Source: Gamarada debralockiae
Lineage: Eukaryota; Ascomycota; Leotiomycetes; Helotiales; Hyphodiscaceae
Assembly: GCA_002803225.1 (NCBI GenBank)
Contig: NXFV01000216.1
Coordinates: 1-64,000 of the forward strand
DNA length: 64,000 nucleotides
Direction of reading: 5' to 3'
The translations under genes and the position numbers were made by a program. Under the pieces are notes generated by a model, which searched no databases, was not told the origin of the DNA, and saw only the letters and a list, made by a program, of their open reading frames with translations. Numbering within the stretch: position 1 is the first letter of the stretch; each line of letters starts with the position of its first letter. This document shows, piece by piece, positions 34,499-44,815 of the stretch.

Positions 34499-35075
34499 GG
34501 ATTATGTGGAGGTGGATGAGTGATATCTGGTTGCGGCGTTGCGATTTGCTTGGATTGTTGGGGATAGATTCTGCGATGACTGGAGTTCGCGTTTGTTCCG
34601 ATTATGGGCATGAGCATGGGATAGCATTGCATGAGAGTGACGCCTTTGATGAGTTGCATTTGATAGCATGGGGTTGGGAGGATATGGTGCTTAGATTTCT
34701 TGAGGATTCCCTTCTAGATTTGTATTAGGAAGCTTGTACAACATGTCTTTGATTTCCTTTAAGATCATGGATCTGTCGCAGTCTTCTTGGTTCCCCAGCT
34801 GTCTCATTTCTTTCCCCTTCTGCAAGGTATGTAAACTAACATCAAAAGTGTCAAGCAGCAAGGGAATATTCACCAACTTCTCCACCTGGCTCTGATAGCC
34901 TGTGGACCCATGACTGTCCCTCAACCTCGCTCTCCAGACTGACTGCGTCATTCAGCTAAGCTCAATAGCTTGCGTCAGCCATCAATTTGGCTATTCAATG
35001 CCAATAGAGCCCTGTCCTCCTTTGACTCAACTCGTCAACCTTTGCGAATTACACACTTCCCTTTCATTTCTCATT
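34499..35075. other. Convergent intergenic region
   Basis: Lies between the 3' ends of the Myb-like gene and TRM9. A minus-strand frame at 34691-34951 is open, but no family or splice context supports it. Confidence 0.35.
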
Positions 35076-35771
35076 TCATTTCCCACAAATCGCCCACCAG
35101 TTATCTTTTTCATACCCTGACTCAAGCACCTTCCCACCAACAGCCCCAATATCCTCTTCCAGTTCTCCAGATCGATACAAATGATAATATCTCTGGAAAG
35201 TCTTCTCAGTCGATCCATCTTCATTTGGGTTCTTCTTCCCACTCTTCATAACCCATGGAACCATAACATCTTGTTCACATCCCTCATCCCACCCTCTCCT
35301 ACTACCCTTCTGTTCCAACGCCCAAACATAAATCAACGCCTTCCCTCCCTCTCTCAAACTCCCCAAAATTCCCGCAATCGCCTCCCGTCTTCTCTCCATC
35401 GTCGACAAATGGTGTACAACAGCTATGCTGATAGCGAAATCGAATCGACCAGCCTGATGCGGGAGCGCAAGCGTATCGGCTACAATTGCAGCATGAGGTT
35501 CGTGCTGACGTGCGATCTTCACCAAGTTCGAAGAGCGGTCGCTACCGACTATAAAGACGTCGCGGTTCACTGTGAGGTATTTCCCGTTACCGCATCCAAC
35601 GTCGAGACCAATTGCGCCTGGCTCCAGCGACTGTAGGAATGATTCGACGATCGGCCAGGGCTTGTACCTCGTGGAGGAGAAGTGCGAAGCAATCTGTTCG
35701 TAGATTTGGTGGACATTCTGTTCTTCATATGCAGCGGGCTCCGTAGCCTCTACGGCATCTAGGCTAGGCAT
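35076..35771 (-). CDS. TRM9: tRNA wobble-uridine methyltransferase (Trm9-like)
   Basis: A single exon of 231 codons. The SAM-binding motif I is GLDVGCGNGKYL (about residues 54-65). It is followed by GSDRSSNLVKIARQ (motif II with the acidic ribose-binding residue) and the post-I motif FDFAISIAVVHHLST. The N-terminal NVHQIYEQIASHFSSTRYKP and WPIVESFLQSL are the hallmark of the Trm9/ALKBH8 methyltransferase domain. The C-terminal RYYHLYRSGELEEDI is also typical. Trm9, with Trm112 as activator, makes the methyl ester in mcm5U and mcm5s2U at position 34 of certain tRNAs. The length matches the yeast-type enzyme without an AlkB domain. No intron is needed. Confidence 0.94.
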   Translation of the reverse strand: MPSLDAVEATEPAAYEEQNVHQIYEQIASHFSSTRYKPWPIVESFLQSLEPGAIGLDVGCGNGKYLTVNRDVFIVGSDRSSNLVKIARQHEPHAAIVADTLALPHQAGRFDFAISIAVVHHLSTMERRREAIAGILGSLREGGKALIYVWALEQKGSRRGWDEGCEQDVMVPWVMKSGKKNPNEDGSTEKTFQRYYHLYRSGELEEDIGAVGGKVLESGYEKDNWWAICGK

Positions 35772-36737
35772 TGTCGTCCAAGAAGTTCATCATTGTTGCT
35801 CACAGACATTCGGTGGTTGGCCGAGATATACGCTTTGGACTGGCCTTCCTTGATCGGAAGTCGGGCCAAAACTTCGCGGATAAATCCGGCCCGGCAGATG
35901 CACTAAGCCGCATTAGACTCCCCGAAGGCGGTGTGCTCGGCTGACCAAAAAAGTTCCTCCTAGACGTCTTTTCACCCTTCACTCAGCAGTTCCACAACAA
36001 TGCCTTCTCGACCACAACAATAGGATCTATTCGACGCTCAGAAATACATATTTTCTCTATATAGTGCATCGCATCGCCATTTCCGAAAGTTTGGAGAATC
36101 CGGAAAACAATCAGCCACCGAGACAGTCCATTTCGAAATTTCGGCCCGATGCCCACCCCAAAATATATTTATCTAGATTTGTTGCATGAGCTCCAGAAGG
36201 AGCAGTCATTTATTCTGATTTATATACCGCAATCCAGTAGAGACTTGATTGGGAGTTGAGAGGGAGAGTGAGTTTGCAGGCAATTCGTTGCGAGGCAAAA
36301 GGCGAACTAAAACTTCAATAGAGGACAATAGAGCTATTGTCTTCGAGGAATTGTGGAACGAAGGACAATTGAACTTGCCCTTGATTGAAGGGCTTGAAAG
36401 GCTGCCTCGCCAGAGTTTTTTATTGTGGGATAGGATAGCCGATGTCTTATTGTTGTCGCTATTCACTCTACAACAATACCTTCTACGAATGTGTTGGAGA
36501 TTCACAATAGAATTCCCCACCGCAACCATGGACCGACGCAAAATTTCCAACAATTTAGGGACTGCCCCCCGCCCATCTTTTGGAAAGTTCTCTTCTTTGG
36601 CAATCAAGGAATTTTCAAGAGCGACGCATACTTCAAAATCCCCTCAGAAACAATTCTACTCGAAATACTCCAAGCCTCTGCTACACTCATCACACCATCC
36701 ATCGCACTCCTCCAAGCACTATAAACTTCACTCCAAG
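35772..36737. other. Promoter region between TRM9 and ubiquitin hydrolase
   Basis: Divergent intergenic region. An open frame runs through 36249-36737 into the next gene, but it carries no domain and its composition does not resemble coding sequence, so I start the gene at 36738. Confidence 0.4.
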
Positions 36738-38159
36738 ATGTCGGCCACCAAGGCTGCTTCTTTGAAGAGGCCTCACGTGGATGACCACGACCAACGTCCA
36801 TTCAAAAAGCAAATTATCGAAGTCTCTGGACTCGAAGAGGATCCCGTTTTCGAAGCGATCACCGCCCGCACCATGTCCACCATGTCCACCTCCGAGGTTG
36901 ATTTGTACTCACGTCGTCGAAGACGCACCACATATGCAGATATAATCCGCAAGAAGAAGGCTATGGTAAGTCCAAAACACGAGGCCGTTCTTTTGATCCA
37001 TCTAAGACGCTATACAGGTGAGCAAGGTCCGAGGAGATTGGGTTGGTATGCCCGCATCCGCACAGAAAGGCCTCAAAAACCTCACTGGAGCTCTGTGTTA
37101 CCGATTGAGCCTCCTGCAAACGCTACTCCACCAACCCCGCTTTGTGCATTGGATCCAAGAATACCACCTACCGGAGCGCTGCGTCTCAGATTCCAGAGAC
37201 AGATGCGTCACATGTTACCTTCGACTCCTGACCCTAGAGTATTGGAGAGGCTCCCAAGACTTAAGTGGGACCTCGAAGGTACTGCGGGGGATGGATATCC
37301 TCTTCACACAGCTGGGCTGGGCCCCCGACAGTGCGTCCGGGCATGCTGATCCAGATGAAATGAACACTTGGCTGTTTAGCGTACTCCGAAGCGAGTTGCC
37401 CACTTCGTAAGTTCACCCAGCTCTCTGATGTGAATCATTCAGCTAATTTGAACGATCTAGAATCTTCTCCTGCTTGGAATCCCTCATGCAACCTGTCCTG
37501 AGCACGGTAATCTCATGTGCCCGATGTGGGTACGAGTCGCGGACCAACGGTATATATTTTTCAATCGCTCAAATATTTTGAACGATTCTGGATTCTGCTC
37601 GATCGAGGGTATCCGGAATCATTTGAATCGTTCTCCTCTTTTGAGCGATCGCTGACTGCGAGATTTTACAGGTCACGAGGACCGCACGCTGCCCGTCCCA
37701 ATTGAACCCGCCTTACCCAACGGAAACGTTGCCCAGTACTTGCGAGAGTATATGGTGGAGGCCATTGAGGGGTATAGATGCGACAAGTGTAGAGACGCCG
37801 CCACCGACAAACGCCGAAAGCAAATGATCACCTACGCACCAGAGATCTTGGCCGTGCAGCTCAAACGGACGGACGCCTGGGGTCACAAGATCAACACCCC
37901 CGTGGCTATCAACCCAGTGCTGGACCTCAGCTCCTACCGTGACGACGAAACCAACCGAAGTAAACTCTGCTACCAGCTCACCTCTGTCATAAAGCATCGC
38001 GGCAGCCTCAAATTCGGCCATTACATCTCCTTCGCCAAGGGACCAGACGGTACCTGGAACTGCTACGATGACCAGCGCAAGACGACGAGTACTTTGCGGG
38101 CGGCGATTAGCTCGGAGGATAAATTCACCCCCTACCTCCTGTTCTACCAGTTAGCATAG
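36738..38159 (+). CDS. Ubiquitin carboxyl-terminal hydrolase (USP family, divergent)
   Basis: Four exons (36738-36965, 37018-37406, 37461-37549, 37672-38159) give 397 residues. The Cys box is GLKNLTGALCYRLSLLQTLL (Cys near residue 103), a variant of the usual GL-x-N-x-GNTCY form. A CxxC zinc ribbon is present (ISCARCGYES, later YRCDKCRDAATDKRRKQ). The His box KHRGSLKFGHYISFAKGPDG (His near 351) is followed by WNCYDD, the usual USP ending. The ILAVQLKRTDAWGHKI segment matches the core just before the palm. The family removes ubiquitin from proteins; the substrate is unknown. The N-terminal 76 residues are basic, perhaps nuclear targeting. Intron 3 is an introner-like element. Its acceptor GATTTTACAG matches that of intron 4 in the LtrA-like gene. 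Confidence 0.88.
37550..37671 (+). repeat. Introner-like intron with inverted terminal arms (intron 3 of ubiquitin hydrolase)
   Basis: This 122-bp intron has arms at 37563-37595 and 37616-37650 that are inverted repeats of each other: both read roughly (A/G)ATCGCTCAAA, then a G/T-rich gap, then GAACGATTC and a final GATTC. The loop is 20 nt. The same ATCGCTCAAA...GAACGATTC word is the repeat unit of the array at 38205-38900. The 3' end is CTGACTGCGAGATTTT then ACAG. Confidence 0.8.
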
Positions 38160-38204
38160 AAGAAATTCAACCGTTCACTCTAGTTCGGTGATTACAGTCA
38201 GGCG

Positions 38205-38900
38205 TCTTTTCAATCATTCAAATGAAGTCAGTGATTCAAATTCACTCCAGGTTTCCCATTTTCAGTTGCTCAAACAAAATGAACGATTCATCATTCAATG
38301 CCCTGTTTACAATTGCTCAAAGCAAATGAACGATTCCAAATTCCCTCCAGTATCCTGTTTTCCAATCGTTCAAAGAAATTGAAGGATTCGAAATTCCCTC
38401 TGGGTGTCTATTTTCAATCGCTCAGAAGCCAACGATTCAGAATTTCCCTACGATGTTCCCCCAAAGAAAATGAGCGATTCAGAATGCCCTCTGGGTGTTC
38501 TATTTCCAATGGCTCAAAGGAAAAGAACAATTCAAAGCTTCCTCCTGGTCTTCTATTTTCAATCACTCAAATGATGTCAGCTTTTGAATTGTGAAATCAG
38601 CTCCACATTATCCAAAGCAATCCAGCTGTCTAATTTGCGTCTCTACCCTCCCTTCTCAATCGCTCAAAGAAGTTGAACGATTCAGTGCTTCTCTCTGGTG
38701 TTTTATTTCCAATCACTCAATTGAACTCAATATTTGAATTATGTGACGTTACGTCCAGTTATCCAAAGCAATCGAGTTGTGTAACCTGCGTCTAGATCCT
38801 CCGTTTTCAATAGCTCAAAATTGACTGGGAGATTTGCGCTTGCAGCAGGATTGCTGCTCGCCCCCTTTCAATGACTCGGCGCTTTAAAAAGTCCATAGTC
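38205..38900. repeat. Tandem array of about 50-bp repeats related to an introner arm
   Basis: At least ten diverged copies of a unit with TTCAATCGCTCAAA, a short spacer, TGAACGATTC and a CCCTCTGGTGTTC-like tail follow one another at roughly 50-bp spacing (for example near 38261, 38310, 38365, 38415, 38505, 38555, 38660). From about 38541 to 38820 a longer unit (about 170 bp, with ATCCAAAGCAAT and TCTAATTTGCGTCTA-like blocks) is itself duplicated. Weaker copies continue to about 39110. The array begins right after the ubiquitin hydrolase stop codon and could lie in its 3' untranslated region. Confidence 0.8.
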
Positions 38901-39516
38901 CATCTTCTCTTCCTTAGTCACTCATTTGAATTGAGTGACCCAAATTCTGGTGTCTTCCGCCAGCTCTTTTCCAAATACCGATTGCTGAAGCAAGTTGAAC
39001 GATAGACAGAGCCTTAATACAGTATTCTTGTATTCGTTTATGTTTCCTAACGCCCAAATCCAATCGCTGAGCAATTCTCAACGAAAGCACCCGCCGCAGA
39101 TATTCCAATAATTCTCAGAATCCAGACTGCGTCTCTAATTACACACTCTAACCCAGCGATCCGAAACTCCTCCCTCCATCACATCTCACACCAGCTCCGC
39201 AAGTCAAGTGGAGAGCCACCCTCCAACTCCAAACTCGACTGCGAATTGAATTGAGCCCATTCAACTCAACATACTGACATATGGTATGGATTGGATCCAA
39301 TATATGAATACTTATGTCCGTTTCAGCGATCCAAACGTTCACTTGGAATCCCATGTCCTGGCTTTTCGACCACCCAGTAAAAGACAGCGGTCGAGGCTTT
39401 TGCGTTTAAGAAAGATCGTCCAACCATTCAATGGCTCAAACGGATTGAAACATTCAAGAATTGGCTATTTACATTCTAATCAATGCAAATTTTCATTTAT
39501 ATTTTGATATCTCAAA
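38901..39516. other. Intergenic tail of the repeat array
   Basis: Degraded copies of the array unit (for example GTTGAACGATAG near 38995 and ATGGCTCAAACGGATTGAAA near 39430) in otherwise unrecognised sequence. Confidence 0.4.
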
Positions 39517-40792
39517 CTACGCCTTCCCACCGTTCAACGGACTCTTCGCATCATAAACGGCTGTCTCAATCAAGTCAGGGTATGTCAAACCACCCTGCCT
39601 CCTTACCTCATCCATCGTATCCATAATAACAAGACTCTCCTCCCAACTGAGCGTCTCACTCTCCAACTTCCCGTCCCTCAAACATCTCGCCGCCTCATCC
39701 GCCTCCCAAAACATGCCATGTCCCCATCCCTTGCCCTCACTCGCTTGGCTTTCATTCCCTTCTCTTTCAGGATCTTTCGGAATGGGACACTGCACCTCCT
39801 CCACCACCCCCCTCTTCCCTCCAACTTTAATAACCTTGTACATAGTCGGTCTATAAATCGGGCCAAAAACTTGAATCTCCCCTTTACTCCCCTGAATCCT
39901 CACGGCTGGCCCACTAGCCGGACTTCCCTCACCATCAGGCTGCGTCGCAACTCTGAGAGCCGTCGTCGCAATCCCCATACTCGCATTCTTCTCCCATTGC
40001 AAAATAATACTCGTCATCTCATCCGCACCCGTCTTCTCATACTTATTCACTGCAGCAACAACCTTCGGCTTCTCTCGCGGTCGGGGTTGGCAATGATACA
40101 ATATTTGGAAAACCCACGTCAAGGAATAAATACCCAAATCCAGCAGTGCGCCGCCAGCCAGATCTTTGTTCACCATGCGATTCTCGTCCGGGAATTTCAA
40201 GCCCCCCTCATCATTGGCCTCCGCAGTCGATAGGTCCGCGCTCACACGATGAACCTTGCCAATAACCCCCGCCGTAACCATCTCCCTGATCTTAATACTC
40301 AATGGAAAATAACGTGTCCACACCGCTTCCATAAGAAATAGCTTCTTCGCTTTAGCAGTCTCGACTAATTTTCTGGCCTGTTCCGCATTGACCGTGAATG
40401 CCTTCTCACACAGCACATGTTTCCCTGCTTCGAGTGCCAGCATTGTGTTTTGGAAATGGTGCGAATGTGGGGTCGCAATGTATATAATATCGACATTAGG
40501 ATCGGCGACCAACTCGGCGTAGGAGCCATAGGCTTTTGCCGTACTGGGTGCTTTGATATCGTGCAGGAAGTCGGAGGCTCGAGAGGCGGATGAGGAGGAC
40601 GCGGCTGCAGCCACGATGTGTTGGATGTCGTGGACTTCGCGCGTTGCGGGGTTGGTGAGGATGTCTTTTGTGAATGCTGGATAAAGTGTCAGTTGTGTTG
40701 TTCAATGGATGAGGGTGGGTGCACGTGCTGGTTGCAATTCCTCCTGTTGCCAAAATGCCCCAGCGGCATTGAAATGGAGCGTTTGAAGCCAT
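39517..40792 (-). CDS. Dihydrodiol dehydrogenase-like oxidoreductase (Gfo/Idh/MocA family)
   Basis: Two exons (40792-40729 and 40676-39517) give 407 residues. The N-terminal Rossmann fold has GILATGGIATTFTKDIL in place of GxGxxG. It is followed by the family signatures VDIIYIATPHSHHF and AGKHVLCEKAFTVNAEQA, with the catalytic Lys in EKAF, and then LMEAVWTRYFP. A C-terminal substrate domain runs from LDLGIYSLTW onward. Fungal relatives act as NADP-dependent D-xylose or trans-dihydrodiol dehydrogenases; the substrate here is unknown. The intron works in frame only with a GC donor (GCACGT at 40728-40723); the GT 4 nt downstream shifts the frame. The start is 270 bp from a Fot1/pogo relic that separates it from the divergent aldo/keto reductase. 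Confidence 0.9.
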
Positions 40793-41062
40793 TTCGACGT
40801 GGAGAGTACGTGAAGATGAGGGGTGCGGGGTAGTTTTGGGGCAGCAGTGAAACGATTTATAGATTGGACTGAAATAGGAGCAGAGGAAGTACAATTCAAT
40901 GGAGTACTGTCAAATAACAGTCTTGGTCTAATAGATATATAAATAAAAAAAAGTCCAAGAAGAAAATCCCAACGCTGAGGGTGTGGTTAAAATATAAAGA
41001 TCGATAGTGGGGTTGGTTGGCCGGTTAAATTGGAGAAGTGGGATGTACTCGAGCTCCCCGCT

Positions 41063-43210
41063 AAAATGCCACCCCACCAGAAATTTCCACTTTTTACTCC
41101 ATAACCAACCACACTAAATATTGAATAAAATGCGCAATATTGATCGCATTCCCGCTGCGATTGCAGATTTGGAAAGCCAAGAAGTCCCTAATGTCAAAGC
41201 TACTGCCGAAAAGTACAATATGACGCGTAAAACGCTAGAAAATCGGTGGAAGGGCAAATCGACCTTAATGGAGGAGTGCGTCTCGAACCATCGCCAGTGC
41301 CTTACCAACTCCCAGGAGAGAGCTCTCGTACAGCTTATAAACAAGCTTACTGACTGTAGAATGCCTCTAACCATAGCAATTGTTAAGAACTTGGCGTAGG
41401 AGATTAGGGGGTATGCTATGGGAAAGAACTGGACTGTGTCTTTTGTCCACCAATATAAGCACGAGTTAAAAAGTCTGTATTTGAAGAGTATAGACAATAA
41501 GCGCGTCAAAGGGGAATATACTCCTGTATATGAACTATTCTATTAGCTAGTTGAGTACATTTTTACATTGATTTAATAGTTATATATCTTTGAACCTTGC
41601 TGACTATTGTTTTATTCTTAGCTCCACGAAGCTATTGAAGAGTACTATATTACCCTAGATAATATATAGAACGTCGATGAAAAGGGATTCTTGATTGGAA
41701 TAGGAAGTAAAATGCGAAGAATTATGTCTTGAGAGGCCTATGAGAGAGGCAGATGTTGATAGTCCGCTCAAGATGGGAACCGTGAGTTCATTACCCTCAT
41801 TGCATCCGTTTTAGCCTTGGGTATGACAATCCCACCGACTTTACTATACAAAGGAGAGTCCAAGGACCTTTAGGATACATGGGTACAAAAGCTAGGAGAT
41901 GAGGATGACTTATTCTTTGGCGCTATATAAAATGGGTGGACAAATGATGCATATGGCATGAAGTGGTTGCAAGAGGTCTACGAGCCAAGAACACGACTTA
42001 TGAGATCAGCAACTAAGCGCCTATTGATTATAGATGGTTACTTAAGCTATGTTAATCTATGGTTTATTGAATGGGCTAGTAAGAACGGTATTATCATCTT
42101 GATTTTGCCTCTATATACAATATATCGACTTCAACCTCTTGATGTTAATTGCTTTTAGCTATTGGCTACAAAGTACTAGGTGAACCTTGACAAATGGCTC
42201 TACAAATCACTTGGTCAAACGAGTATATCAAAGCGCAATTTCTATGAGATTTTAAGCCTTCTTGGCTTGAATCGTTTACTTTAGCTAATATTTTAGGAGG
42301 CTTCCAAAAAGCCGGGATTTGGCTATTCTCACTACCTATTGTACTTGATGTAATCTCCCGCTGACTAAAGACTCCCTCTAAGGCTTAAGACGAACCTACT
42401 AGAGCTCCTCCTACTCTTATGACCTCGAAATCGATTCGTTGAGTTTAGTGAGCCTATAAGGCCAACTCGATAAAGGCAAATCTCGATATTATCTTTCGGT
42501 CTTAAGAACAACTAGCTGCGCAATATGAGGTCGATAAACACTTGTAAGTAGGCTTAATAGAGACTCTAAAGAATGAAAAGACATAAAGACAATATGGGAA
42601 GAGATTGAATTTGGTTGGTGAAGAGGATTCTGGTGCCCAGTTGTTCTATTCTTCAAGAGTGCGTGCTGCGCTAGCTTATGAAGTAGAAAAAGAGGCAACA
42701 GCAATAGCTAAGAAGACTAAGAAGGAGGCAAAGAAAGCACAAGCTGCAGAAAATAAGCAAAGAAAGAAGGCAGAGGCTCAAGAGAAGGCTCTATAGCGTT
42801 AGGTAAAGAGAGACCTAAAGGCTGCTATAGCGGCTGATAAGTTGGCTATAAAGGAGGCCAAAAAAAGTAATTTGAGCTACTTGAGAGAGAGGAAAGAAGC
42901 AATTTCCTATAGTAGTACTACATAAGAAGGCTTTTAATAGTCTTATAAAGGTAGTAACGTTTACGCCAGAGGTTAATATAGTGATAGAGGAGGAGGGGTC
43001 CTATTTTGGCTAAACACGGACCTGGAAGATTAATTTACCTGCGCACTTTAAGAAGTAGTAATATTAATATCAATTATTTAATTCCTACTATTAATCTACT
43101 TATATTTCAAATCGCAGATAAAAATAATTAGTAGTTGATTAAATATATATATATATTTTATCTTATTGTCGTCGCTTAGAAATGTGGCATTTTTGGTGGG
43201 GTGGCATTTT
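41063..43210 (+). mobile_element. Fot1/pogo-type DNA transposon, inactivated
   Basis: Perfect 17-bp terminal inverted repeats (AAAATGCCACCCCACCA, 41063-41079; complement ending at 43210) bound 2148 bp, and similarity continues further inside. From 41130 the coding remnant reads RNIDRIPAAIADLESQ, then an HTH region (AEKYNMTRKTLENRWKGK). After stops it gives NVDEKGFLIGIG, LLIIDGYLSYVNLWFIEWAS and LPLYTIYRLQPLDVNCF, the DDE transposase core of the pogo/Fot1 group. A Lys/Glu/Ala-rich C-terminus runs to about 42796. Numerous in-frame stops are mostly TAG where Gln or Trp codons are expected, consistent with C-to-T (or G-to-A) change. A clear target duplication is not visible. The internal copy is dead. 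Confidence 0.88.
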
Positions 43211-43354
43211 CACAGGGATCTCGAGTAACCCTGCAGCGGTAACGTTGAGCAACATCGACCTCGCCGACTACAACAAAGCAACTGAATGGTGCGCATCAAG
43301 TGATGACATTCCAGTTTTACGATCAGCTCCACTTCGAACAACTCCTGGCAATTG

Positions 43355-44449
43355 ATGGCGGGAAGTCTCAAGAGAGCAACATCCACGTTGACAGCTCTGT
43401 TTGCCACTTCTCTCAACTCTACCGGCTCCGCAAGGCTACGAAGAACTATGGCTTCCACAGCCTTGTCATCGCCCACGACACTCAAGAACGAATCTAATAC
43501 TCAGATTCCTAAATTGATATATGGTACAGCATGGAAGAAAGATCGAACAGCGGATCTTGTCTACAAAGCCATAAAAGCGGGCTTTCGAGGCATCGATACG
43601 GCCGCCCAGCCTCGTCACTATCAAGAGAATCTAGTTGGAGATGGGATCAGGAGAGCTATCGAAGATGGGCTCGTAAAACGAGAGGAACTCTATGTCAGAC
43701 CTCTCCCCGCTTCACAATTCCCAAACAATACTGATGAACCACAGATACAAACGAAGTTCACCGGCCTCTCAGGCCAAGACCCAAAGAACATGCCCTACAG
43801 CGCCAGCTCGTCCCTCTCAGAACGAATACATACCTCTTTAGCGTCTTCCTTCAAGAATCTACAAACGACTTCAGCCCCAGAAGAAACCTACCTCGAATGT
43901 CTAGTCCTCCACTCTCCGCTTCCCACCCTCGCAGAAACGCACGAAGCCTGGTCCGTCTTCAGTACCTACGTCCCGCACCGCATTCGTTCACTCGGGATCT
44001 CCAACACCACACTCTCAGTCCTGCAATCTCTCTACGCAAATCCGAATTTAGGCGTAAAGCCTTGCGTTGTCCAAAACAGGTTTTATCCTGACACGGGTTG
44101 GGAAGTGGCGCTGAGGAAGTTTTGCAGGGAAAGAGGAGTGGTGTTTCAGTCTTTTTGGACATTTACGGGGAATCCGGGGTTGATGAATAGCGAGGTAGTG
44201 AAGGGATTGGCAAGGGAGATTGAGAAGGTGGGTGTTAAGAGCGAGGAGGCTGATGTGGTGGCGCTTTATGCGCTGGTTCTTGGGTTGGAGGGCATTACTG
44301 TGTTGGATGGAACGACGAATGCCACGAGGATGAAGACGGATTTGGAAGGGTTGGAGGCTGTGGGGAGGTGGGCTGAAGGGTGCGGAAAGGAGGTATGGGA
44401 GAAGGGTTTGGCTGGGTTTAAGAAGATGATTGGCGAGACTGTGGCATGA
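43355..44449 (+). CDS. Aldo/keto reductase
   Basis: Two exons (43355-43693, 43745-44449) give 347 residues. After a Ser/Thr/Arg-rich leader without acidic residues (MAGSLKRATSTLTALF...), which could be a mitochondrial presequence, the AKR barrel begins IPKLIYGTAWKK and has IDTAAQPRHYQENLVGDGI with the catalytic Tyr. The Lys is in IQTKF and the His in CLVLHSPL. Later strands are HRIRSLGISN and VVQNRFYPD. The 51-nt intron (GTCAGA...CCACAG) is inferred because the unspliced text breaks the conserved ELYIQTKF strand; retention would keep the frame and add 17 residues. An alternative start is ATG 43448. It uses NAD(P)H to reduce a carbonyl; the substrate is unknown. The transposon ends 145 bp upstream, in its promoter. 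Confidence 0.87.
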   Translation: MAGSLKRATSTLTALFATSLNSTGSARLRRTMASTALSSPTTLKNESNTQIPKLIYGTAWKKDRTADLVYKAIKAGFRGIDTAAQPRHYQENLVGDGIRRAIEDGLVKREELYVRPLPASQFPNNTDEPQIQTKFTGLSGQDPKNMPYSASSSLSERIHTSLASSFKNLQTTSAPEETYLECLVLHSPLPTLAETHEAWSVFSTYVPHRIRSLGISNTTLSVLQSLYANPNLGVKPCVVQNRFYPDTGWEVALRKFCRERGVVFQSFWTFTGNPGLMNSEVVKGLAREIEKVGVKSEEADVVALYALVLGLEGITVLDGTTNATRMKTDLEGLEAVGRWAEGCGKEVWEKGLAGFKKMIGETVA

Positions 44450-44815
44450 AGCTGGTTTCTTTCACAAAAAGCTGCCTTTGGATGTCAATGGGACGATCGC
44501 TCAAACTGTACTTCCTTCCGTACGCCTTGAAGTATCAAGCCCCAGTGTAATGGGAGATTGAAGTTGAGTCGCTCAACACATTTGAATGATTCAGATTCCA
44601 TCATATATGGTCAGTCCAACAGTCAATCTGGGGACACCGTGGAAAGCAAAGGCTCAGAATTAATTGTGAACCATTTGATTGACAAAATTACGGGTATTCG
44701 AACTTCCATCGAATCTAATTAATACAATTTGGAACCGAATGTACCATCCACTTCCCTGACCATGCATATTATCTTTCAATTCATTTCCCATTCCCTTTCC
44801 AAATTAGTCGCAGTA
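44450..44815. other. Intergenic with two stray copies of the array repeat
   Basis: CGATCGCTCAAAC (about 44494) and GAGTCGCTCAACACATTTGA followed by ATGATTC (about 44567-44594) match the repeat unit at 38205-38900, outside any intron. Confidence 0.55.

Noticed and set aside
34691..34951. Minus-strand open frame of 86 codons downstream of TRM9
   Set aside because: Composition is protein-like, but no family, no splice sites and its position in a convergent 3' region give no support.
36249..36737. 5' extension of the ubiquitin hydrolase frame
   Set aside because: The frame is open, but the text lacks protein-like patterning and a better start (ATG 36738) opens exon 1 directly after a leader-like stretch.
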